Shown: positions 23,931-32,747 of the stretch, piece after piece
Numbering within the stretch: position 1 is the stretch's first letter
Layout of the letters: each line of letters begins with the position of its first letter
Assembly (NCBI GenBank): GCA_030247575.1
Contig: JAOTRV010000016.1
Span: forward strand, 25,851-89,850
Source of the DNA: Sulfuritalea sp.
GTDB taxonomy: Bacteria > Pseudomonadota > Gammaproteobacteria > Burkholderiales > Rhodocyclaceae
DNA: 64,000 nt
Direction: 5' to 3'
Position numbers and translations under genes: made by a program
The notes under the pieces: generated by a model
Databases searched by the model: none
The model's input: only the letters and a program-made list of their open reading frames with translations
What the model was told of the DNA's origin: nothing

Positions 23931-24526
23931 ATGCCATGCTCAAACTGTCGAGACTGGTCGACGGGCTGAACGATCGACTCGGCCGCGGCCTCAAGTGGCT
24001 GATCCTGGCCGCCGTGATGATTTCCGCCGGCAACGCCATTGTGCGCAAGACGCTCGACATGAGTTCGAATGCCCTGCTGGAAATCCAGTGGTACCTGTTT
24101 GCCGCGGTGTTCATGCTCGGCTCCGGCTTCGCCTTCCTGAGGAACGCCCACGTCCGCATCGATTTCATTTCCAACCATCTTTCGGCGCGCACGCGCAACC
24201 TGATCGACATCGTCGGCATCGTCGTCTTCCTGCTGCCGCTGTCCTACATGATCATCACCCTGTCCTGGCCGCTGTTCGTCAATGCCTGGAACAGCGGCGA
24301 GATGTCGCAGAATGCCGGCGGCCTGATTCGCTGGCCGATGTACGGCCTGATTCCGCTCGGCTTTGCGCTGCTCGCCTTGCAAGGCCTGTCCGAACTGATC
24401 AAGCGCGCCGCCTTCATCGCCGGCGCCGGCCCGGATGTCATCAGCCACATCGAAACCGAAGCCAAGGACGAGATCGGTCACGAAATCGAGGAACACGCCG
24501 CCCACGTCCAGGAGGAAGTCCGCTGA
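23927..24526 (+). CDS. dctQ: TRAP transporter small permease (DctQ)
   Basis: A 199 aa four-helix membrane protein: helices near residues 22-42 (GLKWLILAAVMISAGNAIV), 52-72, 92-114 and 136-158, with the family motif NALLEIQWYLFAAVFMLGSG and HVRIDFISNHLS. DctQ joins the large permease. A His/Glu-rich C-terminal tail (IETEAKDEIGHEIEEHAAHV) extends beyond the usual end. The ATG at 23927 has GGAGGAGG six bases upstream. The stop overlaps dctM as TGATG. Confidence 0.9.
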   Translation: MNAMLKLSRLVDGLNDRLGRGLKWLILAAVMISAGNAIVRKTLDMSSNALLEIQWYLFAAVFMLGSGFAFLRNAHVRIDFISNHLSARTRNLIDIVGIVVFLLPLSYMIITLSWPLFVNAWNSGEMSQNAGGLIRWPMYGLIPLGFALLALQGLSELIKRAAFIAGAGPDVISHIETEAKDEIGHEIEEHAAHVQEEVR

Positions 24527-26328
24527 TGGAATTCATCGCCCAGAACTTCGTGCCGCTGATGTTCGGCGGCCTGCTGCTGTTCCTCCTGACCGGTTTTCCC
24601 GTGGCGTTCGCGCTGGCCGCCACCGGGTTGTTCTTCGGCTTCCTCGGCATGGAAGCCGGCATGTTCCCGCCCTCGCTGTTCCAGGCGCTGCCGCTGCGCG
24701 TCTTCGGCATCATGCAGAACGACACGCTGCTGGCGATCCCCTTCTTCACCTTCATGGGAATCATCCTCGAAAAGAGCGGCATGGCCGAGGACCTGCTGGA
24801 AACCATCGGCCAGGTCTTCGGCCCGGTGCGCGGCGGCTTGGCGCTGGCCGTGATTTTCGTCGGCGCCCTGCTCGCGGCGACCACCGGCGTGGTTGCCGCC
24901 GCGGTGATTTCGATGGGCCTGATCTCGCTGCCGATCATGCTGCGCAACGGCTACAACCGCACCATCGCCACCGGCGTGATCACCGCGTCCGGTACCCTGG
25001 CGCAGGCCATCCCGCCCTCGCTGGTGCTGATCGTGATGGCCGACCAGCTCGGCCGCTCGGTCGGTGACATGTATGCCGGCGCGCTGGTGCCGGGCCTCCT
25101 GCTGGTGGCCTGCTACGCCGCGTTCGTGATCGTCATCGCCATCGTCAAGCCGGCCTGGGTGCCGGCGCTGCCGCCGGAAGCGCGCATCTACAAGGAGGCC
25201 AACGGCTCGTCGGGGCACCGCTCGCTGCTGCTGCTGATGCTGCTGGCCGCCGCGGCGGGCATCGGCTGGAGCCAGGTGCATGATTCGATCATCGGCGGCT
25301 GGACCGGACGCGAAGATCCGGCCCCGAAGGACGAAGTGCTGATCTTGTCGATGACGATATCGTCCTTCGTCGCCCTCGGCCTGGCGATCCTGAACCACGT
25401 GCTCAAGCTGGGCCTGCTGTCGAAGCTGTCCGAGCGCGTCACCTTCGTCCTGATCCCGCCGCTGGTGCTGATCTTTCTGGTGCTCGGCACCATCTTCCTC
25501 GGCCTCGCCACGCCGACCGAAGGCGGCGCCATGGGCGCGCTCGGCGCCTTCGTCATGGCGCTGGCCCGGCGCAAGCTGGAACTCAGGCTGCTCAAGGAAG
25601 CTCTGGAGAACACCACCAAGCTGTCGATCTTCGTGCTGTTCATCCTGATCGGCTCGACGGTGTTTTCCTTTACCTTCAATGCCGCCGACGGCCATATTTT
25701 CATCGAGCATCTGTTCAGCAAGCTGCCCGGCGGCGCCATGGGCTTCCTCATCGTGGTGAACCTGATGGTGTTCGTGCTCGGCATGTTCATCGACTTCTTC
25801 GAGATCGCCTTCATCGTCGTGCCGCTGCTGGTGCCGGTCGCCGAGAAGCTGCTGCCGGCCCTGCTGCCGGCGGGCAGCGATGCGCTGATCTGGTTCGGCG
25901 TCATCATCGCCATGAACCTGCAAACCTCCTTCCTCACGCCGCCCTTCGGCTTCGCGCTGTTCTACCTGCGCAGCGTGGCGGCCAAGAGCGACTACAACGA
26001 CCGCGTTACCGGACAGCGCATCCCGGCCGTCACCACCGCGCAAATCTACAAGGGCGCAATCGCCTTCATCGTGCTGCAAGTGATCATGGTCTCTACGGTG
26101 GTGATCTATCCGAACCTGGTGCTGGACAGCCTTGACCAGGCTCCGCCGGCCAACGCGCAGAACATCCAGCTTGAGGCCCCGCCCGTTGACCTGGAAGCAG
26201 CAGCGGAAGAGGGGGAGCAGGCCAATCAGGAGGACGGGGAAGACAAGGACAAGGAAGCGGACGCGGAGGAAGAGGCCGAAGATGATCCCGCGAAAGCCCT
26301 CCAGCAGTCGGTTACCAAGAGCAAGTAG
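24526..26328 (+). CDS. dctM: TRAP transporter large permease (DctM)
   Basis: Sodium-driven large permease of 600 aa, against about 430 in the common DctM type. Twelve or more membrane helices are visible, with signatures IPFFTFMGIILEKSGMAEDL, ASGTLAQAIPPSLVLIVMAD, TPTEGGAMGALGAFVMALAR and LTPPFGFALFYLRSVA. A soluble insert sits around residues 205-290, and the last 50 residues are very acidic (EEGEQANQEDGEDKDKEADA). The start overlaps the dctQ stop. Substrate is probably the 2-oxo/monocarboxylate bound by the DctP downstream. Confidence 0.92.
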   Translation: MEFIAQNFVPLMFGGLLLFLLTGFPVAFALAATGLFFGFLGMEAGMFPPSLFQALPLRVFGIMQNDTLLAIPFFTFMGIILEKSGMAEDLLETIGQVFGPVRGGLALAVIFVGALLAATTGVVAAAVISMGLISLPIMLRNGYNRTIATGVITASGTLAQAIPPSLVLIVMADQLGRSVGDMYAGALVPGLLLVACYAAFVIVIAIVKPAWVPALPPEARIYKEANGSSGHRSLLLLMLLAAAAGIGWSQVHDSIIGGWTGREDPAPKDEVLILSMTISSFVALGLAILNHVLKLGLLSKLSERVTFVLIPPLVLIFLVLGTIFLGLATPTEGGAMGALGAFVMALARRKLELRLLKEALENTTKLSIFVLFILIGSTVFSFTFNAADGHIFIEHLFSKLPGGAMGFLIVVNLMVFVLGMFIDFFEIAFIVVPLLVPVAEKLLPALLPAGSDALIWFGVIIAMNLQTSFLTPPFGFALFYLRSVAAKSDYNDRVTGQRIPAVTTAQIYKGAIAFIVLQVIMVSTVVIYPNLVLDSLDQAPPANAQNIQLEAPPVDLEAAAEEGEQANQEDGEDKDKEADAEEEAEDDPAKALQQSVTKSK

Positions 26329-26410
26329 CAGAAGTTCGTCAGTGTAGTATCCGGCGACGGACCCGTTCGGCCCGGTCGTCATGTTTGAACAACAACGAGG
26401 AGATCCATCC

Positions 26411-27526
26411 ATGGAACGTCGCAAATTTTTGCAGAACGCCGGCATCGCCGGCATCCTTGCCGCCGGTGTCGCCCCGGCGGTGCAAGCACAAGCCCCCGCC
26501 ATTCGCTGGCGTCTCGCATCGAGCTTCCCCAAGGCGCTCGACACCATTTACGGCGCCGCCGAGACCTTCTCGAAGGCGGTATCCGAAGGCACCGGCGGCA
26601 AGTTCACCATCTCGGTGCATGCCGGCGGCGAACTGATGCCCCCCTTCGGCGTGGTCGATGGCGTGCAGCAGGGCACCGTCGAATGCGCCCATACCGCCCC
26701 CTACTACTTCTTCGGCAAGGATGACACCTTCGCCATCGACTGCGCGATTCCCTTCGGCCTCAACAGCCGCCAGATGACGGCCTGGATGTACGAGGGCAAC
26801 GGTCTGACCTTGCTGCGCGAGTTCTACAAGAACTACAACATCGTGAATTTCCCGATGGGCAACACCGGCGCCCAAATGGGCGGCTGGTATCGCAAGGAGA
26901 TCAAGACCCTGGCCGACATGAAGGGCCTCAAGATGCGCATCGGCGGCTTCGGCGGCAAGGTGCTGTCGGCCATCGGCGGCGTGCCGCAGAACATTCCCGG
27001 CGGCGAGATCTATCAGGCGCTGGAAAAAGGCACCATCGACGCCACGGAATGGGTCGGCCCCTATGACGACGAAAAGCTCGGCTTCCAGAAGGTTGCCAAG
27101 CATTACTATTATCCGGGATGGTGGGAAGGCGGCCCGCAGCTGTCGCTCTACGTCAACCAGAAGGCCTACGACGCGCTGCCCGCCGATTACAAGGCGATTC
27201 TCGCCTCCGCCGCCTCGCACGCCCACGTTGTGATGCAGGCCAAGTACGACGCCAAGAACCCGGCGGCCCTCAAGCGCCTGGTGGCCGGCGGCGCCAAGTT
27301 GCACCAGTTCGACAAGAGCATCCTCAAGGCCGCCCACGACGCCGCAATGCAGTTGTATTCGGACCTGTCGGCCAAGAACCCGGCCTGGAACAAAATCTAT
27401 TCCGACTATGCCGCCTTCCGCGACGAGCAGCACCTGTGGTTCCGCTTCGCCGAAGCCGGCTTCGACAACTTCATGCAGACAGGTCGTAGCGGCCCTGCCA
27501 AGAAAGCCGCACCGAAGAAGAAGTAG
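26411..27526 (+). CDS. dctP: TRAP substrate-binding protein (DctP, TakP-like), Tat-exported
   Basis: Periplasmic solute receptor (371 aa). The N-terminus MERRKFLQNAGIAGILAAGV carries a twin-arginine motif RRKFL, so it is probably exported folded. Receptor motifs are LDTIYGAAETFSKAVSEGTG, the carboxylate-binding region LKMRIGGFGGKVL and the EWVGPYDDEKLGFQKVAKHY block. This block and the PYYFFGKDDTFA segment resemble TakP of Rhodobacter, which binds 2-oxo acids. GAGGAG lies eight bases before the ATG. It lies 82 bases after dctM and ends at the terminator. Confidence 0.9.
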   Translation: MERRKFLQNAGIAGILAAGVAPAVQAQAPAIRWRLASSFPKALDTIYGAAETFSKAVSEGTGGKFTISVHAGGELMPPFGVVDGVQQGTVECAHTAPYYFFGKDDTFAIDCAIPFGLNSRQMTAWMYEGNGLTLLREFYKNYNIVNFPMGNTGAQMGGWYRKEIKTLADMKGLKMRIGGFGGKVLSAIGGVPQNIPGGEIYQALEKGTIDATEWVGPYDDEKLGFQKVAKHYYYPGWWEGGPQLSLYVNQKAYDALPADYKAILASAASHAHVVMQAKYDAKNPAALKRLVAGGAKLHQFDKSILKAAHDAAMQLYSDLSAKNPAWNKIYSDYAAFRDEQHLWFRFAEAGFDNFMQTGRSGPAKKAAPKKK

Positions 27527-27540
27527 TTTTCTCCGGGCAA

Positions 27541-27577
27541 AAAAACAAACCCCGCTGCGGCGGGGTTTGCTTTTTTT
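27541..27577. terminator. bidirectional intrinsic terminator
   Basis: Stem AAACCCCGC (27547-27555) and GCGGGGTTT (27560-27568) with loop TGCG, followed by seven T on the plus strand and a run of A on the left for the minus strand. It ends the TRAP operon and the convergent GGDEF-EAL gene. Confidence 0.92.
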
Positions 27578-27597
27578 AGCGCAATGAACTGGCACCT

Positions 27598-30500
27598 TCA
27601 AACCCGCGCCGCAAACTCCTCGAAGCCTTCGACCGGCAGCGGACGACTGAAGTAATAGCCCTGGTAGGCATGGCAACCCGAACTGGCGAGGAAGGCGCGC
27701 TGGGTTTCGGTTTCCACCCCCTCGGCGATCACCTCCAGCCCGAGGCTCTGGGCCAGCGCCACGATGGTTCTGGCAATCGCCTCGTCGTTGGGATCGACCA
27801 GAATGTCGCGCACGAATGACTGGTCGATCTTCAACTGATCCAGCGGCAGGCGTTTCAGATAGGACAACGAGGAGTAGCCGGTTCCGAAATCGTCCAGCGC
27901 GAAGCTCACCCCCGCGGCTTTCAATACGGACATCTTGTTGATGATGTCCTCCACGTTGTCCACCAGCAGGCTCTCGGTCAGCTCCAGCTTGAGCCGGTTC
28001 GGATTGGCGCCCGTTTGCCCGACGATTGCCAGGACCTGATCGACAAAGTCGGCTTCGTGGAGCTGTTGGGCGCTGACATTCACCGCGACCGTGAGATGGC
28101 TCATTGCGGGGCGCGTCGACCATCGTGCCAGTTGGCTGCAGGCGGTCTCCAGTACCCAGTTGCCCAAGGGCAGGATCAGTCCCGTTTCCTCGGCGAGGGC
28201 GATGAACTCGGCCGGAGACACCAGGCCGCGCAGCGGATGCTGCCAGCGAATCAGGGCTTCGGCGCCCGTGACACGGCCGCCGTCGATCACCTGGGCCTGG
28301 TAATGGAGCACGAACTGCTTCTGCTGTATCGCCTGGCGCAGACCAGTCTCCAGCGAGGCCCGCTCCATCACGGCGGTCTCCATGTCCGGATCGAAAAAAT
28401 GCAGGGCATTACGCCCCCTCGCCTTGGACTTGTACATGGCCAGGTCGGCCTGTTTCATCAGATCGTCGATGGTGGCCTGGTGCCCCCTGAACAAGGTGGC
28501 GCCGATGCTCGCAGTGCTGCGATGTTCGATGTCATTGAGCTGATACGTGCCCCTGAGCGCCGCGAGAATCTTGCCGCCGACGGCTTCGGTCTGGGTCGCG
28601 GCCTCCTCGATGTTCGCGCTCAGGCTGCTCAGCACCACCACGAATTCATCGCCTCCCAGCCGCGCCACCGTGTCGCCCTCGCGCACGCTTTCGACCAGGC
28701 GCTGCGCCACTTGCTGCAGCAGCAGGTCGCCCTTGTCGTGGCCGAGGGTGTCATTGAGGGTCTTGAAATTGTCGAGGTCGATGAACAACAGCGCCCCGTA
28801 GCTGCCGTTGCGCGAACTGGCCGTCATGGCCTGCCGCAGGCGATCCAGCAGGAGCGTGCGATTGGGCAGGGTCGTCAGCTGATCGAAGAAGGCCAGCTCC
28901 CTGATCCGATCCTCCGCAATCTTGCGTTCGGTAATGTCCTGATGCGTGGCTACATAATGGGTGATCACCCCGTCATCCCGCTTGACCGCGGAAATCGTCA
29001 GCCACTTCGGATAGATCTCGCCGTTCTTGCGCCGGTCCCAGATCTCGCCCTGCCACGATCCGCTCCTCTGCAGGCTATCCCACATTGCGACATAGAACGC
29101 GGCATCGTGGCGGCCTGACTTCAACAGCCGCGGGGTGTGGCCGATGACATCCTCCGCCGAATAGCCGGTGCTTTCGGTGAAGGCCCGATTGACGCGCAGG
29201 ATGATGCCGTCCGGGTCGGTGACGACCATGCCTTCCTGCGATTCGAAGGCCGTCGCTGCAATGCGAAGCTCGGCCTCGGCATCCTTCCGGTAGCTGATGT
29301 CGCTGACGCTGCCGACGAACAGCTTCCTGCCGTCGAGCAGGGTTTCGGTGACCCCCAGCTCGATATGAAATATCGAGCCGTCGCGGCGCTGTCCCATGAC
29401 ATCGGTCCTGCCGCCCACCACCGTGCCGGTGCCGCCATGTCGATAGGCTTCGAGATAGCCATCATGCCCGCTCCTGTATGGCTCGGGCATCAGCATCTTG
29501 ACGTTGTTGCCGATCACTTCGTCGGCGCTGTAGCCGAACAGGCGCTCGGCAGAATGGTTGAACGACTCGACGATGCCCTGCTCGGTCATGGTGATGACGC
29601 CACTATGCACACCGTCCAGTACTGCCCGCAATCGCGTTTCACTGGTCACCAGGGCCTGCTCGGTCCGCTTGCGAACTGTAATGTCCGTGACATAGGCCAG
29701 AATGCAGCTTTGGCCATCCACCTCGGTGATCTCGCCCGAAAGGCTGACATTTCGCCGCTCGCCGTTCTTGTGCATCCAGATGGTCTCGTAATCGATCAGC
29801 CGGCCTTCACGACTGATTGCCGCCACCCAGGGACGGCGCGTGGCCTCGTCCGGCCAGATTCCCACTTCCACCGATGTCCGGCCGATCAGGTCGGCCCGGG
29901 TCCAGCCGAAATCGCGCTCGTAGTTTGCATTGGCTTCCAGGATGCGGCCTTCCGCGGCCGTGGCGATCGATGCCGCGATGGGGCACGAATTGAAGGCCGT
30001 GGCGAACCGCTGCTCCGACTGGCGCAGCGCCATCTCGGTCATCCGGCGCTCGGTGACGTCCTGAATCGTGCCCCTGGACCGCAGCGGCTTGCCCGCAGCG
30101 TCGAAGTCCGAATGGCATTTCTCATGCACCCATTTGATGCTTCCGTCACGCATCTGCAGCCGGTGCGTGATCTCGTACGCCGAACGGGTCGCCAGCGAGT
30201 CCTGATAGGCCTGATTCACCGCGTCGCGGTCATCCGGATGAATGGCATCGAGAAAGGCCTCGTAAGTGGCGCCGAACTTCCTCGGGGCCATCTCGAACAA
30301 ACGGTAGATTTCATCCGACCAGGTCAGTTCGCCGCTGGCCACATCCAGCGTCCAGCTGCCGACGTGGGCGATGCGCTGGGCTTCGTTCAGCCGCTCCGCA
30401 CTGGAACGCAATTCGTTCTCGGCCTGCTTGCGCTGAATCTCGTTCGATTGCAGCCTGATCTGCATCGCCGACAGGCCGGCGAGTACGCTGCCCTCCATCC

Positions 30501-31320
30501 CGGGAGCGACATCGATGGCCGACGTGAAATCGCCCCGTCCGATCCGGAGAATGTGCCGGTGAACTTCCTCCGCCGAACCGCCCAAAGTCGTCTGCAAGGC
30601 CCCGTAGGCCCTCCAGAGCAGGAGCAAGGCGCCGAGTGCGCAGGCGATGAACACGATCCGGGCAATTCCTGCATTGCGGTCGGCGACACGAACCTCCTCC
30701 GCCGTGCGCTTGTCCATCAGCTCAAAGGCTTCATTGATCGGCCGCATGATCGCTGCCTTGGCGCGATGGTAGGGCGCGTCGTGCATCATCCGCAGCGCCC
30801 GCGCCCGCGCCGCTGGGATATCGGGGCCGGTGGTCTCGACCAGTGTCATGGCCTCGAATTCGATGGCCGTCAGGCCGTCGGAATTTACCTTGGCCGCCGC
30901 CAGCTTGCGCAGCTCGGCTTCCGGCGAACCTGCCTGGCGGATCAATTCGAGCAGCGGCGCCGCCTGCCCGCCCTGCGCCCGCGCCGCATCGCCGTTCGCC
31001 AGCACCAGATCCCAATAGGCATTGTAGTAGTCGGGAGGGCGCGGCTTTCTGCCATCGCGAATGTCCAGTATTTCCTGGTAATACGTCTTGTAGCGGGGCT
31101 CACCGGTCGCCACATACGTTCTGGCCATCCGCGTCAGATCGTCCGACGACTGCCGCAACTGATCCGCCAGGACGATGGATATCTGTCGCTGCTGGTTGGC
31201 GCGATCGACCTGCTTTTCGGAATAGACGTAGGCCCAGAAGGCAGCGAACAGCGCGAGAAGCACCAGCCCCGTTGGCCAGAACTTGCGCGGGAACGATCGA
31301 ATGCCGTCTTGGAGAGCCAT
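27598..31320 (-). CDS. membrane PAS4-GGDEF-EAL cyclic-di-GMP protein
   Basis: A 1240 aa inner-membrane sensor. Membrane helices lie at about 16-34 and 221-238 around a periplasmic sensor, a HAMP-like linker follows (to ~300), then four PAS domains (about 310-425, 435-550, 560-680, 685-800), GGDEF (889-893) with the preceding inhibitory RxxD at 880-883 intact, and EAL (1021-1023) with GAEALIRWQH, DDFGTGYSSLSYLK and EGVETETQR motifs. Both catalytic halves look active, so it may make and degrade c-di-GMP according to PAS signals. This links to the c-di-GMP-type MshE, though no direct pairing can be shown. Confidence 0.93.
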   Translation of the reverse strand: MALQDGIRSFPRKFWPTGLVLLALFAAFWAYVYSEKQVDRANQQRQISIVLADQLRQSSDDLTRMARTYVATGEPRYKTYYQEILDIRDGRKPRPPDYYNAYWDLVLANGDAARAQGGQAAPLLELIRQAGSPEAELRKLAAAKVNSDGLTAIEFEAMTLVETTGPDIPAARARALRMMHDAPYHRAKAAIMRPINEAFELMDKRTAEEVRVADRNAGIARIVFIACALGALLLLWRAYGALQTTLGGSAEEVHRHILRIGRGDFTSAIDVAPGMEGSVLAGLSAMQIRLQSNEIQRKQAENELRSSAERLNEAQRIAHVGSWTLDVASGELTWSDEIYRLFEMAPRKFGATYEAFLDAIHPDDRDAVNQAYQDSLATRSAYEITHRLQMRDGSIKWVHEKCHSDFDAAGKPLRSRGTIQDVTERRMTEMALRQSEQRFATAFNSCPIAASIATAAEGRILEANANYERDFGWTRADLIGRTSVEVGIWPDEATRRPWVAAISREGRLIDYETIWMHKNGERRNVSLSGEITEVDGQSCILAYVTDITVRKRTEQALVTSETRLRAVLDGVHSGVITMTEQGIVESFNHSAERLFGYSADEVIGNNVKMLMPEPYRSGHDGYLEAYRHGGTGTVVGGRTDVMGQRRDGSIFHIELGVTETLLDGRKLFVGSVSDISYRKDAEAELRIAATAFESQEGMVVTDPDGIILRVNRAFTESTGYSAEDVIGHTPRLLKSGRHDAAFYVAMWDSLQRSGSWQGEIWDRRKNGEIYPKWLTISAVKRDDGVITHYVATHQDITERKIAEDRIRELAFFDQLTTLPNRTLLLDRLRQAMTASSRNGSYGALLFIDLDNFKTLNDTLGHDKGDLLLQQVAQRLVESVREGDTVARLGGDEFVVVLSSLSANIEEAATQTEAVGGKILAALRGTYQLNDIEHRSTASIGATLFRGHQATIDDLMKQADLAMYKSKARGRNALHFFDPDMETAVMERASLETGLRQAIQQKQFVLHYQAQVIDGGRVTGAEALIRWQHPLRGLVSPAEFIALAEETGLILPLGNWVLETACSQLARWSTRPAMSHLTVAVNVSAQQLHEADFVDQVLAIVGQTGANPNRLKLELTESLLVDNVEDIINKMSVLKAAGVSFALDDFGTGYSSLSYLKRLPLDQLKIDQSFVRDILVDPNDEAIARTIVALAQSLGLEVIAEGVETETQRAFLASSGCHAYQGYYFSRPLPVEGFEEFAARV

Positions 31321-31386
31321 GGTCTCTTGCTTCGTTTGAACTCCGATTGATTCTAACCGTTCCCGCCCGCGTGCCGCTTCGGCGCC

Positions 31387-32517
31387 TCAGCGCCGCGCCA
31401 GACGCCAGAGGGAGGTCAGTTCCGCGGCGCGTACGGCATGCAGGGGATCGGAGCTGTCCGTCGCCCGCGGATGATTCGGCTTTGCATCCACCCGTCCCAC
31501 GAGCTTGAGGCCTGCCGCATCAAAGGCTGCCAGCAGTTCGGTACGCGAGCGCAAACCCAGATGCTCGGCGAGGTCGGAGAGCACCAGCCAGCCCTCTCCC
31601 TCCGGCTCCAGATGTTCGGCGAGCCCCCCGACGAATCCCATCAACATGCGACTGCCGGGATCGTACACCGCGCGCTCGAGCGGCGAGTTGGCACGGGCCG
31701 GAACCCACGGCGGATTGCAGACGATGAGCGAAGCGCGGCCCGGCGGAAACAGGTCCGCCGCGACCACCTCGACCCGTTCGGCCAAACCGAGTCGTCCGAT
31801 GTTGTCGCGGGCGCAGGTCAACGCACGGGAATCCTGATCGGTGGCGACGATGCGTGCAATGCCGCGCTTCGCCAGCACCGCCGCGAGGACGCCCGTGCCG
31901 GTGCCGATGTCGAAGGCCAGCGCGCAGTTGCGCGGCAGGGGCGCCGCCGCCACCAGACCGACATACTCGCCGCGAACCGGCGCAAAGACGCCGTAATGCG
32001 GATGAATGCGCCCGCCCAGTTCCGGGATCGCGACGCCTTTCTTGCGCCACTCGTGCGCACCGATCAGGCCCAGCAGTTCGCGCAGGGAGGCGACGAAGGG
32101 ACCCTGCGCCGGACCATAGGCCTCGCAGCAGGCCTGACTCACGTCGGGCGCCCGCCGCAGCGGCAGACGGAAGTCGTCTTCGAAGGGCAACAGCAGCATG
32201 CCCAGCGTGCGTGCGCGCTGCGACTGCGCCTGACGATACAAATGAAAAGCCTCCGCCGGCGCCGATGCCGTCGCCGCCTTGCGCGGCTTGCGGTCGAGGC
32301 GCCGGGCCATTGCCTGCAGCAGCTGGCGGGCATTCTGGAAGTCGCCCCGCCACAGCAGCGCGGTGCCCTCGCATGCCAACCGGTAGGCGGCATCCGCCGT
32401 GGTGCGGTCATCGGCGATGACCACGCGCTTCGGCGGCGCCGTGCCGCTCTCGGAGTGCCAGCGGGCCGAGTGCATGCCGCCTCCTTCGGTCCACTCGATG
32501 ACGGGAACGCCGTTCAC
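31387..32517 (-). CDS. class I SAM-dependent methyltransferase (NPPW type)
   Basis: A 376 aa protein. The N-terminal part (~60-180, AYRLACEGTALLWRGDFQNA) is specific to the family. The methyltransferase domain has ALAFDIGTGTGVLAAVLAKRG, ATDQDSRALTCARDNI and the active-site IVCNPPWVP, a motif of N5-glutamine or amine methyltransferases. Start is uncertain: the GTG at 32517 (MNGVPVIEWTEGG) restores family-like sequence, whereas the first ATG is at 32475. The target is unknown. It is divergent from the spermidine synthase-like gene. Confidence 0.8.
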   Translation of the reverse strand: MNGVPVIEWTEGGGMHSARWHSESGTAPPKRVVIADDRTTADAAYRLACEGTALLWRGDFQNARQLLQAMARRLDRKPRKAATASAPAEAFHLYRQAQSQRARTLGMLLLPFEDDFRLPLRRAPDVSQACCEAYGPAQGPFVASLRELLGLIGAHEWRKKGVAIPELGGRIHPHYGVFAPVRGEYVGLVAAAPLPRNCALAFDIGTGTGVLAAVLAKRGIARIVATDQDSRALTCARDNIGRLGLAERVEVVAADLFPPGRASLIVCNPPWVPARANSPLERAVYDPGSRMLMGFVGGLAEHLEPEGEGWLVLSDLAEHLGLRSRTELLAAFDAAGLKLVGRVDAKPNHPRATDSSDPLHAVRAAELTSLWRLARR

Positions 32518-32655
32518 GACACTATCCGCCACCGCCCGTAACCCGTATGCAACGACACCATGGACACACCTCGTTGTTCCGTGAATTCGATTGCATGGTA
32601 CGTTGCAAGCACGCGCCTGTAAATTTTTGCGGCAGCGGCTCGCTGACAGTTCGCC

Positions 32656-32682
32656 CGCCGTGTCGCCAGCGTCTACTCCCGG
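32656..32682. repeat. dispersed 22-base motif, copy 2 (intergenic)
   Basis: Core CGCCGT, two variable bases, CGCC, R, GCGTCTACT (here GT and A), extending to CCCGG. It lies in the gap between the methyltransferase and the spermidine synthase-like gene. Other copies are at 20066-20087, 38738-38764 and 42591-42617. Confidence 0.7.
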
Positions 32683-32747
32683 GACGCCGCCTTGCATGAG
32701 TTTCGCTTGAGGTAAAGTCGCGCATCCCGCGCATCCGTCCTGCCGCC

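Noticed and set aside
24478-26547. 689-residue open frame on the minus strand
   Set aside because: It lies antisense to dctM, is His/Gln/Asp-rich with no domain, and is the expected shadow in GC-rich DNA.
29137-31350. 737-residue open frame on the plus strand
   Set aside because: Antisense to the PAS-GGDEF-EAL gene and without any recognisable motif.
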